Source of the DNA: Zantedeschia hybrid cultivar
Lineage: Eukaryota; Streptophyta; Magnoliopsida; Alismatales; Araceae
Length of the DNA: 64,000 bases
Reading direction: 5' to 3'
Assembly: GCA_030544215.1 (NCBI GenBank)
Contig: JARZZO010000004.1
Coordinates: forward strand, 41,033,980 to 41,097,979
In this document: piece by piece, positions 1 to 10,620 of the stretch
How positions within the stretch are numbered: position 1 is the stretch's first letter
Layout of the letters: the number at the start of each line of letters is the position of its first letter
Notes under the pieces: model-generated
Told to the model about the DNA's origin: nothing
The model's database searches: none
What the model saw: only the letters and a program-made list of their open reading frames with translations
Program-made: the position numbers and the translations under genes

Positions 1-195
1 TATGAATTTCCAGAAATATCTTCTCTTTCTCCAATCAAGAAGCGGGCATTAAGTACTGATGAAGATTTCGAGGCGACTGAACTCATTGCAACTCTTTGGA
101 ATATCGGATTCACCCGTTGCGTGAAAACTCCTCATGAAGCCAATAAGGAACTATGGAAATCATATGTAAAGGAGCTCAAGAAAATTCGACCTTGA
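1..195 (+). CDS. 3' end of an unidentified reading frame
   Basis: Frame 1 is open from the first base to a TGA at 193-195, giving 64 codons. The C-terminus is charged and ends in KELKKIRP; the piece before it contains TELIATLWNIGFTRC. I do not recognise a family. The frame is cut by the window edge, so start, length and introns are unknown. The next 150 bases are AT-rich with AATAAA-like sequence (ttcaataaat at about 240), which fits a 3' untranslated region. It could be the end of a transposon-encoded protein, given the surroundings, or the last exon of a host gene. What is seen is only an uninterrupted frame with plausible amino-acid composition. Confidence 0.4.
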   Translation, partial: YEFPEISSLSPIKKRALSTDEDFEATELIATLWNIGFTRCVKTPHEANKELWKSYVKELKKIRP

Positions 196-370
196 AATCT
201 TTCCACCTTTATTCCCTAATTTGATGTATTTTGGTTTTATTTCAATAAATTAATTGTTCTCTAATACAATAGCAATTCTTCTTTAATGCTTTGCAATTTT
301 TCTGTGATATTTTTTTGAATGAAACTGTGATTTTTCCTCAAAATATACATTCTCGGGTTCAGTTAATTCA

Positions 371-740
371 AATCGCGTCGACTCAGAGAGATGCTTTTCA
401 ATCTTAATCGATTTCCGAATTTAAAAATCCATTCTCCAAAGAACCCTGAATCACGTCTTGTCAGCAAGATGCCCTTTAAATTTTCTCTCTCCTATTTTCC
501 AGAGATTTCCTACAATTAATCCTCATAATGGCGTCGTCCTTAAAAGACGCAAATCGTAATTCTTTCAAACTATCCATGGTACGGTCCTGAGCAGAAGAGG
601 CAGTAAAATCCAAAAAGCGTCGCCCTAGGGGGACACATTTCACTTATTTCGAAAAATTCATGTTGCCACCTTAGATTGTACGCGACTGAAAGGCGTCGCT
701 GTCCCAAGATGCGATTTGAGCAATTGAAACAGGGGCTTGT
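371..740. repeat. cluster of degenerate GCGTC/GACGC hairpin units
   Basis: Several short inverted repeats occur within 370 bases: CGTCTTG-TCAG-CAAGATG at 454-471, GCGTC...GACGC at 531-550, and related imperfect units near 374-395, 615-635 and 690-715. Each has an AT-rich flank (aaat or ttta). The same type of unit recurs inside the chromovirus LTRs and the 30900-33639 solo LTR. No gene is seen between 196 and 1091. From about 750 to 965 the top strand is a CT-rich tract, which may be a promoter or 5' UTR tract for the next gene. Confidence 0.55.
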
Positions 741-1091
741 GAGCCTGAGTCCCTTTCTTCCTCATTCTCTCTTTCACTCTCTCTCTCTCTTCTCGCGCTC
801 CTTCTCCGGCGATGCTGACTCTCCCGCGGTTTTCCCTCCCTTCAGCCATTTTCTCCGGCTCTGGCGACCGCCTCCGACTCCGGCCACCTTCTCTCTTCCT
901 CCTTCTTCTTCTTACGAGCTCTCTCACATTCTCTCTCGCCCTCTAGCTCTCATCCTCTCTCTCTAGCCCTTTTGGAATTCGGCGGCTCTAGCGGGGTCGG
1001 CGGGAAATGACGCCGAGTCGCGACTGTCGAGGTAGTGGAAGCGGGCGAGGAAGAAGAAATGACGGCAGAACTTGTGTAGGTGGCGGCCTTC

Positions 1092-3770
1092 ATGGAGGCC
1101 GAGGAAGTTCCTCCTGAGGATCCGACGGGCGCGGCGGAGGAGGCATCGGCTGAGGGAGCCGACCCTCGCTTGGTAAGCCTCAAAAACCCCTTCATAGCAC
1201 TTAAATTCCTATTTTGGGGGGAGAAAATGGGCCGGCCACAGGTTCTTGAAACCTGTGGTGAAAGGCATTTGGGGACAAGGACGCCTTTTAAAATGCGTCC
1301 CTGTACCCGGATGCTATTCAAAATAGGTGATTAATTCCCCAAATTTATTTAAAAATTGATTATTAGTGTTCTAATGGTGATCATGATTTAAAATTGCAGG
1401 ACATGATGAGGACCAGGATTTCCTCGGACCTAGTGGTGGCCGCCTACCGGGGTCTCCCAGACTTCCAAAAGACGAGACTGGCGGAGATGGGGTTTAGGGA
1501 GATATTAGAGATATAACCCTTTTGGATCAACCTGGTGTTGCTCCAGGTCCTTAGGGAGAGGTGGCATACTGAGAGCAGGACATTTCTAATACCCTGGGGA
1601 CACATGGTCTCCAGTCTTGAGGATGTGTGCAGGATTACCGGCCTTCAGGTAGAAGGTCGGGCGGTGAGCGGGATCACGTATCCCGACTCCCATAGACTGG
1701 CTCAGGAGCTGCTGGGCCTGGAGTGCACGGGACTGGAGGGCCAGGAGTCTCGGACTCTCCTCCAGACTGCAGTAGAGAGATCCTTGGGGCTAAAGGAGCC
1801 CAGGCAGTAGACGGACGAGTCTCGGGCCGAGTTGGGGTCCAGGTTGGCGAGGGCGGCTAGCGCAGTATATTGCCAGCATCCTAGTGATAGGATAGCTATA
1901 GATAGAGATCTTAGGAGATTTTTAGTCTTTTTCTTTGGTAGGCTTCTCTTCGAGACGAAGGGCAACTACATCCACTGTCGCTTCCTGAGTCTTCTGATCG
2001 ACTTAGACCGTTTAGGTGAGTATACCTAGGGTGCGGCCCTTCTGGCCCATCTCTTCACCGACCTCTCCGCCGTCACACCTGACCGAGAGACCACCATCAG
2101 CGGCTTCGCGCTGTTTCTTCAGGTACTAAGTTTATTTCATATTTGTTCATTTCATTAAATGCTTATTATGCAATGTGTGTGATCCTAACTACATGCTCTT
2201 TTATGCAGGTGTGGACATACTATAATTTTCCTCTGGGCCGAGCGCGACCATCTACATAGCCGGCAACAGTTCCGCTTGCCCGGCATTGGCGTCCGGTGGT
2301 GGACACGGCGCCACAACATCACCAGTTGACGGCCCTCCGCCGTCAATTTCTTGAGTATCCAGAGTTGTTGGTAAAAATTCTTTTATGTTTTATATTTGAT
2401 TATTTATCTAATGTTAAACTATTTAATTAATCAATTGTTTTTGTTAAAGTGTAAGTGTTTATTTATTTGCATATTCGATTGATAATTTAGATGATTTGTT
2501 AATTAAAGGCAATGCAATTAACTTATATAAATGCAGGTTATTTGGTGTCCATATCTGGGTATGGACGATGCTAGACAGCCATGGGTGGAGCGGGGGCAAG
2601 GTAGGTTTGGGCGCCAGGTGTGGCTGCATTGCATGAACGAGATCGCCCTCCTGCGCCTGAGGTTGGTGATGCGGACGTTGGGTCTGCATCAGGAGTGGGT
2701 GGAGGAGGAGATCCCAGAGGGGATCGGGAGGTCGATGAGGGGGAAGCAGGCTCGCACGGATTGGGGTGCCAAGTTCCCAAATCAGCGGGATGACTGGCAC
2801 CGATACGAAGTCCCAGTAGAGTCGCAGGCGGTGAGCAGTGATGCTTACCTGCAGCGCTACCGGCCCACTACGCGGCCCACCTCTAGCTACTCCGACCTCT
2901 CGATGTGAGTATTATGATATGTATGCTTATGAATGCTTCTTTCATTTTATTAGAGCGGGTCCAGAAAGAATTAGATGAGCTGGTAAGCGATATGCATGAA
3001 TGACATGGATGTTATGAATGCTTCATTTTATTATTAAATTGTTTTGACACTTGTACACTGACGGTGATCCTCCTTTTGTACAGCGTGCCACTTATACTCA
3101 CGCGGCGACTCCTTCACCTTTCACTGCTGCTGGTCCTTCCTCTTCCTCGGCTGCCCATGAAGCCGCCATGGCTGACTTGCGGAGTCAGCTTGCTTTCGCC
3201 ATCCGCCGAGCCACTCAAGCTAAAGAAGATGCTGCTGCTCGGGTAAATCTTCAACTTGTTTCTTTCATCTTAGCATTAATTTGTCTGCTTGATCATTTGG
3301 CTGACGATATCTTCTGTTGTAGGTCTAAGAGCTCTGTGTGGCTCTTGGGGAGAGGGATGCGGAGCTGGCACAGGCCTGCAGCTCAGCGACCCGCGTTGCC
3401 GAGCTGGAGGAGTAGCTGGCTAGACTCTCCACGGGCGACCTTCCTTGGGAGCTTGCACGTCTCCAAGTTTGACTGGAGATCCTAACGGAGGAGAGGGACT
3501 GCGACCGGTCCCGATTGCAGAGTCTTCAGGGGCAGCTTTCGGTGGCGGAGCACGAGCGCCAGAGCATGGAGGCTCGATACCAGCGTACGTGGCAGCGGGC
3601 ACTGGAGTGAGGACAGGCGAGTGCTTTCACCACTAGCATAGCAGTATCTTCCGGCCAGGCAGGGCCGAGTGTGATGGGACCACCACCACCGCCAGCTCTA
3701 GGACTAGGCGTAGAGCCAACTGGACAAGGATGCAGGGGAGAGCAAGCTGTGAGGGCTATCATTATGATGT
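1092..3770 (+). pseudogene. plant mobile domain (PMD, MAIN-like) gene, decayed
   Basis: This is a multi-exon gene of the transposon-related plant mobile domain family; some host members (MAIN, MAIL1) act in silencing and development. Exons supported by GT-AG boundaries and coding sense are 1092-1172, 1400-2122, 2209-2370, 2537-2904, 3084-3242 and about 3323-3770. Exons 1 to 4 join in phase 0. Exon 2 carries the PMD signature: LQVLRERWHTESRTFLIPWG followed by SSLEDVCRITGLQVEGRAV. Exon 3 has the usual W-Y-FPLGRARP segment. Exons 5 and 6 encode an A/S/E-rich coiled-coil-like tail (ERDAELAQACSSATRVAELE). In-frame stops occur at 1514-1516, 1808-1810 and 2027-2029, in exon 3, and several times in exon 6; the exon 4/5 junction is out of phase. 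The start is the first ATG (MEAEEVPPEDP). Splice sites have outlasted the reading frame, so the loss is probably recent. It may have been a host gene or a gene carried by a DNA transposon. Confidence 0.75.
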
Positions 3771-4235
3771 ATCTTTTTTCATTTTGGAGTCCTGTGGATG
3801 GACTTTCACTTGTATATGAACTCTTGTGATATATGAAAGGACTTTCTTCATTCTTGAGTCGTTTTGGTACTATTTCCGACTGTCTTTCCTTTTCATTCCT
3901 GCACATGGCTTAAACGAACCAATTAAGTATCTATTCAGGCTTAGCCCCTTGCTCAATTAAGTAACCAGTTACTTGATCCTATCCTTGGTAGAAAGGTCAA
4001 GAGGCAAAGCCTTTATTTAACGAAGGTAAATAAAGATAATTAAAAGGAAGTAAAAAGTAACATACAAGCATGCAAATACTCACTGAAAGTAAAAGGATGC
4101 AACACACATATGATGCGACAAGCAAATGCTAATTGAAATATTTTTGTTTCGCAATTGCACATTTAGAAATATCCATTTTTTTTGAGTTTTTGCCATATCC
4201 AATTTTTTTTGTTTTGCAATATTCAATTTTTTTTG

Positions 4236-4297
4236 GGGTTTTGAAATATTCAATTTTTTTGGGTTTTGAAATATTCAATTTTTTTGGGTTTTGAAAT
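4236..4297. repeat. 25-bp tandem repeat, T-rich
   Basis: About 2.5 copies of a 25-bp unit (gggttttgaaatattcaa followed by a T run) lie head to tail, with more degenerate copies upstream from about 4140. The wider stretch 3771-5067 holds no gene I can support; it contains only low-complexity sequence, including a C11/T10 run near 4751-4771. Open frames here are short and lack family resemblance. Confidence 0.7.
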
Positions 4298-5067
4298 AAG
4301 ACATTAACTGAATAAACTAAGGATCAACATGGAACTTGGATCAAAAGAGAGTATTCATTCGTCAACTTAATTCCCACATTATTCTCTAATGACCTAATCC
4401 AGACTTATTGTGCTTGAAGTGTGTTTGTAATCGTGATCCCATTTGATGGTCCGACCCTCAGTTAACCTTGGCCATTCCTTAAGTTTAGAGTACGCCACTT
4501 TAGAATGGAGGGAAGAATTAGTTTAGAAATCCCGTGAGAAGATTCCGGAGACCCAGAAAGATGTCCTTTCTTTACCCTATTATCCGTTGGGGTTCGGTCA
4601 TTTTTATTTTTACGGAGTATTTAACGACCTTGCGCTCCATTTTCATTTGATTTTGTGGCCTTTTGTGGTAACATTTGCAATATTGAACGGCCTTTTGATT
4701 TGGTTTGACTTTTTCCTTTGCTTTTTCTTTTGCCTTTATGGTACGGATCTCCCCCCCCCCCTTTTTTTTTTAATGATGGCCTCCTACTAGGATGGCAGGT
4801 ATTTTCAGTAGTCTATTATAAGCCTCGTTCCGTCGTCGCAGGCCGGAAGTAAAAATAGAAGTTTTGTTTTGAAATGAATAAGTTGTACTTTTCCACTTTT
4901 AGTCAAGCTTTCGGTGTTCCTCGCACTTCACATCTTTTGTTATTCACTAATCAAACGTGTTTGTGCGCAATAATACGTTTGGATTAGATTACCAAAAATT
5001 AATTTGGGAATTTGAGTTTTCGAATTTTTCAACTCCACTTATTCTTGTACCATGCTGATCGTTACAT

Positions 5068-6389
5068 TAAGGGTAGCACTTCTTAAGATACAGACCATTA
5101 TAGGGGTGAGTTAACTCTTGCCCTTTTGCATTGACTAAGCGATAAGCATTATTAGGAAAAGCATGCGATATGACATACGGTCCTTTCCAGTTAGGTTGGA
5201 GCTTAGAACGCGTACCACCAGGTTTTACAGAGATTCTTTTCACAACTATCTCACCAACTTTAAACTTTCGTTCAATGACCTTCTTCTGGTAAAAATGTGC
5301 TAATCTGTTCTGCTATACTCTTGCATGATTGACGGCTGACCATATTTTCTCATCTTAGAGTTCCAGCTGAGCAAGGAGTGCAGAGCGATGCTCGTCAATG
5401 GAAAGTTCCTTGCTCAATTGTACTCTTAATGATGGGATGATGACTTCGTATGGAACTACCGCCTCCATTCCAAGTGTTAGGGAATAAGGAGTTTGCCCAG
5501 TGGGAGTGCGGATTGAAGTTCGGTATGCCCATAGAGCCTCAATTAATTTTTCAAGCCAGTCTGAGAATTTATTAGACTTACACGTTTTCTTGATAATTTT
5601 TATCAGAGTCTTGTTGGTCGCCTCTACTTGGCCATTGCCTTGCGGATAATAAGGAGATGAATGATGCAATGAAATTTTATACATGTTGTAGAGGTCCTTA
5701 AGCTCTTGTAAGATGAACTGCAGTTCATTGTCAGTGACGATGGTGTTTGGAATCCCAAATCTGGTGATGATGTTCCTCATGTTGAACTTGCAGACTGTTG
5801 ATACTTTGATCTCCGTATATGCTTCGGCTTCCGCCCACTTGATGAAATATTCTATTGCCGTGAGGATGAAAGATTTTTGCTTGGCAGCAGAATCAGGATT
5901 ACCAAGGAGTCCAATGATGTCGAATGCCCACATAGAGAAAGGCCATGGAGATGAAACATGATGGAGTGAAGATGCGGGGGAATGGATCTTATCGACGTGA
6001 AGCTGACACTTAGCACACCTACGGACATATCCTACACAATCTTCTTCCTTGGTTGGCCAATAATATCCTTGTCTAAGGATTTTCTTTGATAGTATTTGTT
6101 CGTTGACATGGCCCCCACAAACTCCAGCATGAGCCCCTTCCATGATCTTCTAAAGTTCATCTTCATCCAGACATCTTAAGAGAACACCATCAAATCCATG
6201 CTTATATAAAGTTCCTCCAACTATGGTGTATCTCTGAGCAACTCTCCTGATAGTCCTTTTCTCCTCAGTAGTGGCCTCTTCAGGATATGACTGATCTTCA
6301 TAGTACTTGGTAATCTCATAATACCATTGTTTATCCTCGTCTTCCATTTCTTGTTGCCAGTCTAGTAGCATAATTTCCCTCTTTTCCAC
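5068..6389 (-). pseudogene. Gypsy integrase with C-terminal domain
   Basis: Integrase inserts element cDNA into host DNA. The zinc-binding HHCC segment is present (HAGVCGGH...CAKCQ). The catalytic core shows the first Asp in WAFDIIGL, the second in IVTDNELQF and the Glu in GNGQVEATNKT. The usual TDNG is TDNE here. The C-terminal domain reads through KPGGTRSKLQPNWKGPYVIS and ends LYLKKCYP at the stop 5068-5070. Two stops interrupt the linker between 5290 and 5355. The N-terminal stretch 6150-6389 carries the acidic linker that follows RNase H (RRVAQRYTIVGGTLYKHGFD) and is separated from the core by a stop. The product is not functional as it stands. Confidence 0.88.
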
Positions 6390-6432
6390 AATATCCCCAT
6401 CTCTAACCTTCTTCAGCAGCTTCTCTTTAACC

Positions 6433-7256
6433 TTAAGGAAGGAGGAGTCTTTTACGCAAGAGAAAGACGCCTGTGGACAGTGATCGACTCAGATTGCCTG
6501 TTGTCAGGAAATTTAGAGAAGATGCGAGAGAAGCTAAAGCGTTAGCTAGAATGTTCTGATTTCGAGGAACATGGACAAAGATCAGTTTGGTGAAAAGCTT
6601 GGCATAAGCTGAAGTGAGTTCCTGATAGGACTTGAGTTTAGTATCAAGGGTACGATATTTAATAAGCACTTGGTGAAGAACTAGCTGACTATCACCCACA
6701 ATTCTCAGTTTGGTGGCACCATAGAGAGGAGAGGCCTCGAGGCCATTATAACCGGGACTATATTGGCCACCCACTGCGGATAGAGGACAATTCTAATGAA
6801 TTTGGCTTTATGCAGCTTATCGACTTCTTCTTTCATTTTCAAAGCCATTTGAGGGTGGAATCGTCTTAACTTTTGCTTAACCGGGTTAACTCCATCTTTC
6901 AATGTCAATCTATGTTCCACTAATGATGAGTCTAACCCCGGCATATCTTCATAACTCCAGGCGAAAGTGTCCTTATAATCCTTGAGAACTTGGACCACTA
7001 CCTCTTCATCTACTTCAGACAGATTCTTACTCACGAGGACAACCTTAGGTTCATCTTCAGTTCCTAGATTGATCTCTTTGGTAGGCTCTTCTACGGCAGT
7101 TGAGGGTTCATCAAACCTCTTCACTCTATTGGCATACGCTTCAACTGCGTCCTCATCTTCTTCTTCTTCTTCATTAATAGGGTATTTCTCATGTAACAAC
7201 TCATATACCCCATATCCATCATCGACTAACTCATCAACTCCACATTCTTCTGGCAT
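6433..7256 (-). pseudogene. RT entry fused to RNase H by internal deletion
   Basis: The 5' part encodes the region just before the Gypsy RT core: an acidic linker, then VVQVLKDYKDTFAWSYEDMP, LKDGVNPVKQKLRRFHP and EVDKLHKAKFIR, ending at QWVANIVPV. The sequence then passes directly into the middle of RNase H (YNGLEASPLYGATKLRIVGD and SQLVLHQVL) in another frame. The YVDD catalytic motif and the first half of RNase H are gone, a loss of well over a kilobase relative to a complete member. The junction is near 6745-6765. From 7257 to 7734 I see only degraded linker sequence. Confidence 0.82.
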
Positions 7257-7734
7257 ATAGATTGGATTTTCTAATAGTTGAGGGATCTGAAAGCAAGAAA
7301 GGCATCTTAAAGCTAACTCCTGGAGGTATCTATCTGGAACTCGTCTACCCTTAGACTTCCTAAACTTCCTAACCTGATTAACCTGCCTAGAATTAGACTC
7401 CCTAACTTCACTCGACTCCCTATCCTAACCTAATGAGGATGAAGAAGGATAAAAATCAAGGGAATACAGGTGAATCCTCCCGAGGGGAGGGGTAGAGCAG
7501 ATTTAAAAGGGAATATTGACTGAATGACCCACGTGATGGGGTACAGTCGGACAAGTAGGAGGTTTCCTCAATGAGGATTTAGGAAGAAGAAGTTGCCAAA
7601 TCGGCGTTTTTTTTGTGAATTATTTGAGTTTAACATATAGCAAGAATGGATGCGAATAGGGGGAGAAGGAGTAGATGGAGGTAACGGCACCAATGCCTAG
7701 GGATTAGGGGGATCATACAACAGTATGTCCTAGA

Positions 7735-10122
7735 TCAGATCATAGATCCTCTCAAGATTAAGAGGGATATGAGGGATGAGATCCTGAGGGGATATAGTAA
7801 TAGTAATGGGCGGAGCCCATGGAATGTGTTCAGTAATGATCCGGACCAAGTCGGGGTCAAGAGTAGAGTGCGAAACAGAGTGTGGAGTGTGAGAATGTGA
7901 TGGGGATAGGTTCCCCTCCAGAGGAGATCTGTAGTATAACCAGCTTCATAGGGGTCATATGGCTCCCCTTTATCTGTTTCCTCAAACAAAAGAATCCTTT
8001 TATCAAAAATGGCCCCGGGCCTTTCAATTAATTCATCTACCAGTGGCGGCCACTCTGGTTTTGACGGACTTAAGAATAATATGTTTAGTGCCCATATGTC
8101 AAACCAGCGGTACCATTCACATTCCGGATCTTGAGTCTTCCTCCTCTTCATCGGCCGCAGAGCCTCTAGAGACTGGTATGTCAGCAGTTGTGAACAATGT
8201 CTGGCCAGGTCTTTCCCATATACATCATGCAGGTCAAAATGGGAGGTAATCACTATTGTATTATTGTGGTCATGTTGAATCACGGGCCCTTTAACAAAAT
8301 GAGTGGACAAGGTCTAAGTCAAGAGATCCCGATTTTCTTTGCAGGGGGTAACCATTGTTTTCCATACCTTCTGACCATCTTCACCTTCTTGTTGTTCCAC
8401 AATATTATCCCTCACTTTCTCCGGCATGTAGCCTAGGCCGCTGCCAGATACTCTTCTCTCATCTGTCACTAGTTTAATTCTTCCTTGCAACTGGGTGCCC
8501 AGACCCTTTCCATGTTGATATCCCACTTTCAGCATAATGTTCCAGCCTGGGGTATTCATAAACTTCTTCCGCTTCACAACATTTATCGAGTAAAATGTAG
8601 GTGCAGTATGCTTAAAAGGATCTGTCGAAAGGGCATAGGTTTGGCATAAGGAGATGGCTGGCCTCTGAGGGGCTGGATTGGGACTTATATTCAGCGAATG
8701 GGTTGCAGTAAGGATGGGCATACTAGTGACTTTGATGATACGTCCTTTGTGGGGGAACTTGAGGCATTGGTGGTTCGTTGATGGAATCGCCTTAAGTGAC
8801 TTGATGTAAGGACGACCGAGTATGCCTTTCAGTGAAGGGTCGATCTCGAGAATGTGAAATTCGACTTCAGCATGACAAGCAGGGCCTAACTCTACTTTCA
8901 AATAGACCATCCCCAGAGGGAAACGGGTAGAGTTATCATAGGCTGTAACAGAAATGGGAGAAGGCAACCATTTTTCTTTCGGGACCCCACAGAGCTCTAG
9001 AGTTCTTGGTGGCAACACATTGATAGATGCCCCGGTATCTACTAAACATGTATCCACAACCTTTTTACATATGTTGATAGTTATACTTAATGCCATGCTC
9101 CTTGCTGCTAGCGGAGCCAGTTCAGAAGTATGGAAGGATATAGAGGGCTGATCCCCCTGGGGTACCAACAATGCGGTGATCTTTTCCACTGGCACATCTT
9201 CACTGACCATTAGTCGTTGTAGGTGTTTCATTAGGGCTTCTTGATGGATTTTAGATCTTTTGATCAGCTCTAATATGGAGATGCGTGTCGGTGTTCTATC
9301 CAGCTGCTTCAACAAATCATAATGAGTATCCGGTATGCTCTCTTCATTCTGGACTTCTTCTACTGATTGTGACCGGCCATCTTGCACCGTAGACTGAGGG
9401 AACACTTTGTTGAATATTCGGCCGCTTCGGAGCGCATGTTCTTTAATAGCGGAAGCTCCAGGCGTTATCTTGAGCACTGCCGTGTTGAGGAGTGGTTTGA
9501 AAGGCGTAACGGCTTGGTAAGGGGATGTTGGTGGAGGTAAGGGAACTCGGATGAGTGGTTTGGAGGGTTGGGGGTGCGTATGAGCAGGTGACGGTGATGG
9601 GTTATTTGGTGGTGGTACTGTGCGGATGAGTGGTTTGGAGGGTTGTAGGGTATCGGGGTGAGTGGTTGTTGTAGGTGGTGTAGGAAATGGCATATAGAGT
9701 AATGGTTTGGATGGCATGAGGGGTGTATAATTGGTTTGCAGAGGGTTGCTTGGCGAGGATGTGGTGGCGGGGGGTGGAATGAGTTTAATGGTGATGGATT
9801 GTGGTTTGGGTATGCGGAGAATGCGGTGAGACGGTTGCTCGACAGTGCTTGACATGTGACTTGCTGAATAGATAGAGGATGAATCCTCTACTTTCCATTG
9901 TTGCCCTCTACTAGCCTTAGACTGGCTATCTGTCAAAATGGGTGCAACTTGGTTTTGATGTTCAGGCAACGGGTTATGTACTATGCCTATATTCTGCGGC
10001 ACTGCTTGCTGTACTGGGACCCTTTGGACTGGTTGTTGTTGCTGTGGTGGCTGTAGCTGTTGTTGTTGCTGTTGCGGTCTTTCGCCTTCAAGGCGGCTAT
10101 GTACTTTTTCATCTCTTCCCAA
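7735..10122 (-). pseudogene. Gypsy polyprotein segment: Pro-rich linker, aspartic protease, G-patch
   Basis: This is one frame of about 795 codons broken only by a TAG at 8314-8316, where LLT-stop-TLSTHF suggests a lost Gln. The first 100 residues are Gln-rich. Residues 130-215 contain three proline-rich repeats of about 25 residues, each carrying PSKPL. The retroviral-type protease follows, with the active site VDTGAS at residues 361-366 and ILGRPY at 434-439. A G-patch (GWNIMLKVGYQHGKGLG) begins at residue 526; G-patches bind nucleic acid or helicases. The segment after the TAG (7735-8310) has no recognised domain and continues the same frame. The protease should process Gag-Pol inside the particle. 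The residue count starts at the first codon of the open frame, which is not necessarily the true start. Confidence 0.85.
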
Positions 10123-10620
10123 TCAATCCCTCATTGATCATTGAGATCATGAATGTAATCCCGAAAGTGAAAGCAAGCATCTACTGTGTGTCCCGGCTGA
10201 CGATGGAACACATAGTAACGGGACATGTCAACATTTGGTGGCCAAACGGCCCTTTCCTTTGGCAGTACCAAAGCATTGGCCGCCATGAGGGTGTTGAATA
10301 TATCTGTGAGGGATTCTGGTAGTTGGGGATATACCGACCTTCTGGGGCCAGGAGGTTTCCTTTGCTGTGCGTAGTCATTAGGAGGAGGAACATGAGTGTA
10401 ATTTGGCTGCTGCCGGGGTGGATTGTATACTTGCTGGTAGGAATGTTGCAGTGCTGACTGAAGCTGCTGAGTAGGAGGCCTGTAGCCCTATTGGTTTTGA
10501 GGCATGGGGGACTGATATTGTTGCTAATTTCTCATAAACTGGTGCTAATTATTGTTCATTGTCCTGACCTGTTCATGAGAGAATGTACCCTCAGTAATTG
10601 GACCCATAGAAGAAGAATTG
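10123..10620 (-). pseudogene. Gypsy gag C-terminal fragment
   Basis: The fragment is Q/P-rich (TQQLQSALQHSYQQVYNPP, QQPNYTHVPPPNDYAQQRKP) and ends in a degenerate zinc-knuckle-like segment (YYVFHRQPGHTVDACFHFRD) in which the first Cys is missing. A stop and a frame change separate it from the protease frame. The upstream gag, including the capsid-like domain, is lost at 10620, where a Tekay-like LTR is inserted. Confidence 0.7.

Larger units (their letters stand above)
5068..10620 (-). mobile_element. Ty3/Gypsy element with G-patch protease ORF, defective
   Basis: The element reads right to left: gag tail, aspartic protease, G-patch, reverse-transcriptase entry, RNase H, integrase. Its 5' part is missing because the Tekay-like LTR begins at 10621. 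No LTR of its own is visible at either side, so only the coding body is bounded here, from the integrase C-terminal stop at 5068 to the disrupted gag at 10620. The RT catalytic core is absent. The combination of DTGAS protease, G-patch and FAWSYEDMPGL RT entry is typical of a widespread plant Gypsy group; the exact clade is not assigned. Confidence 0.85.

Noticed and set aside
4587..4790. 67-residue Phe/Leu-rich frame resembling a membrane peptide
   Set aside because: T-rich composition alone gives Phe/Leu; there is no context or homology.
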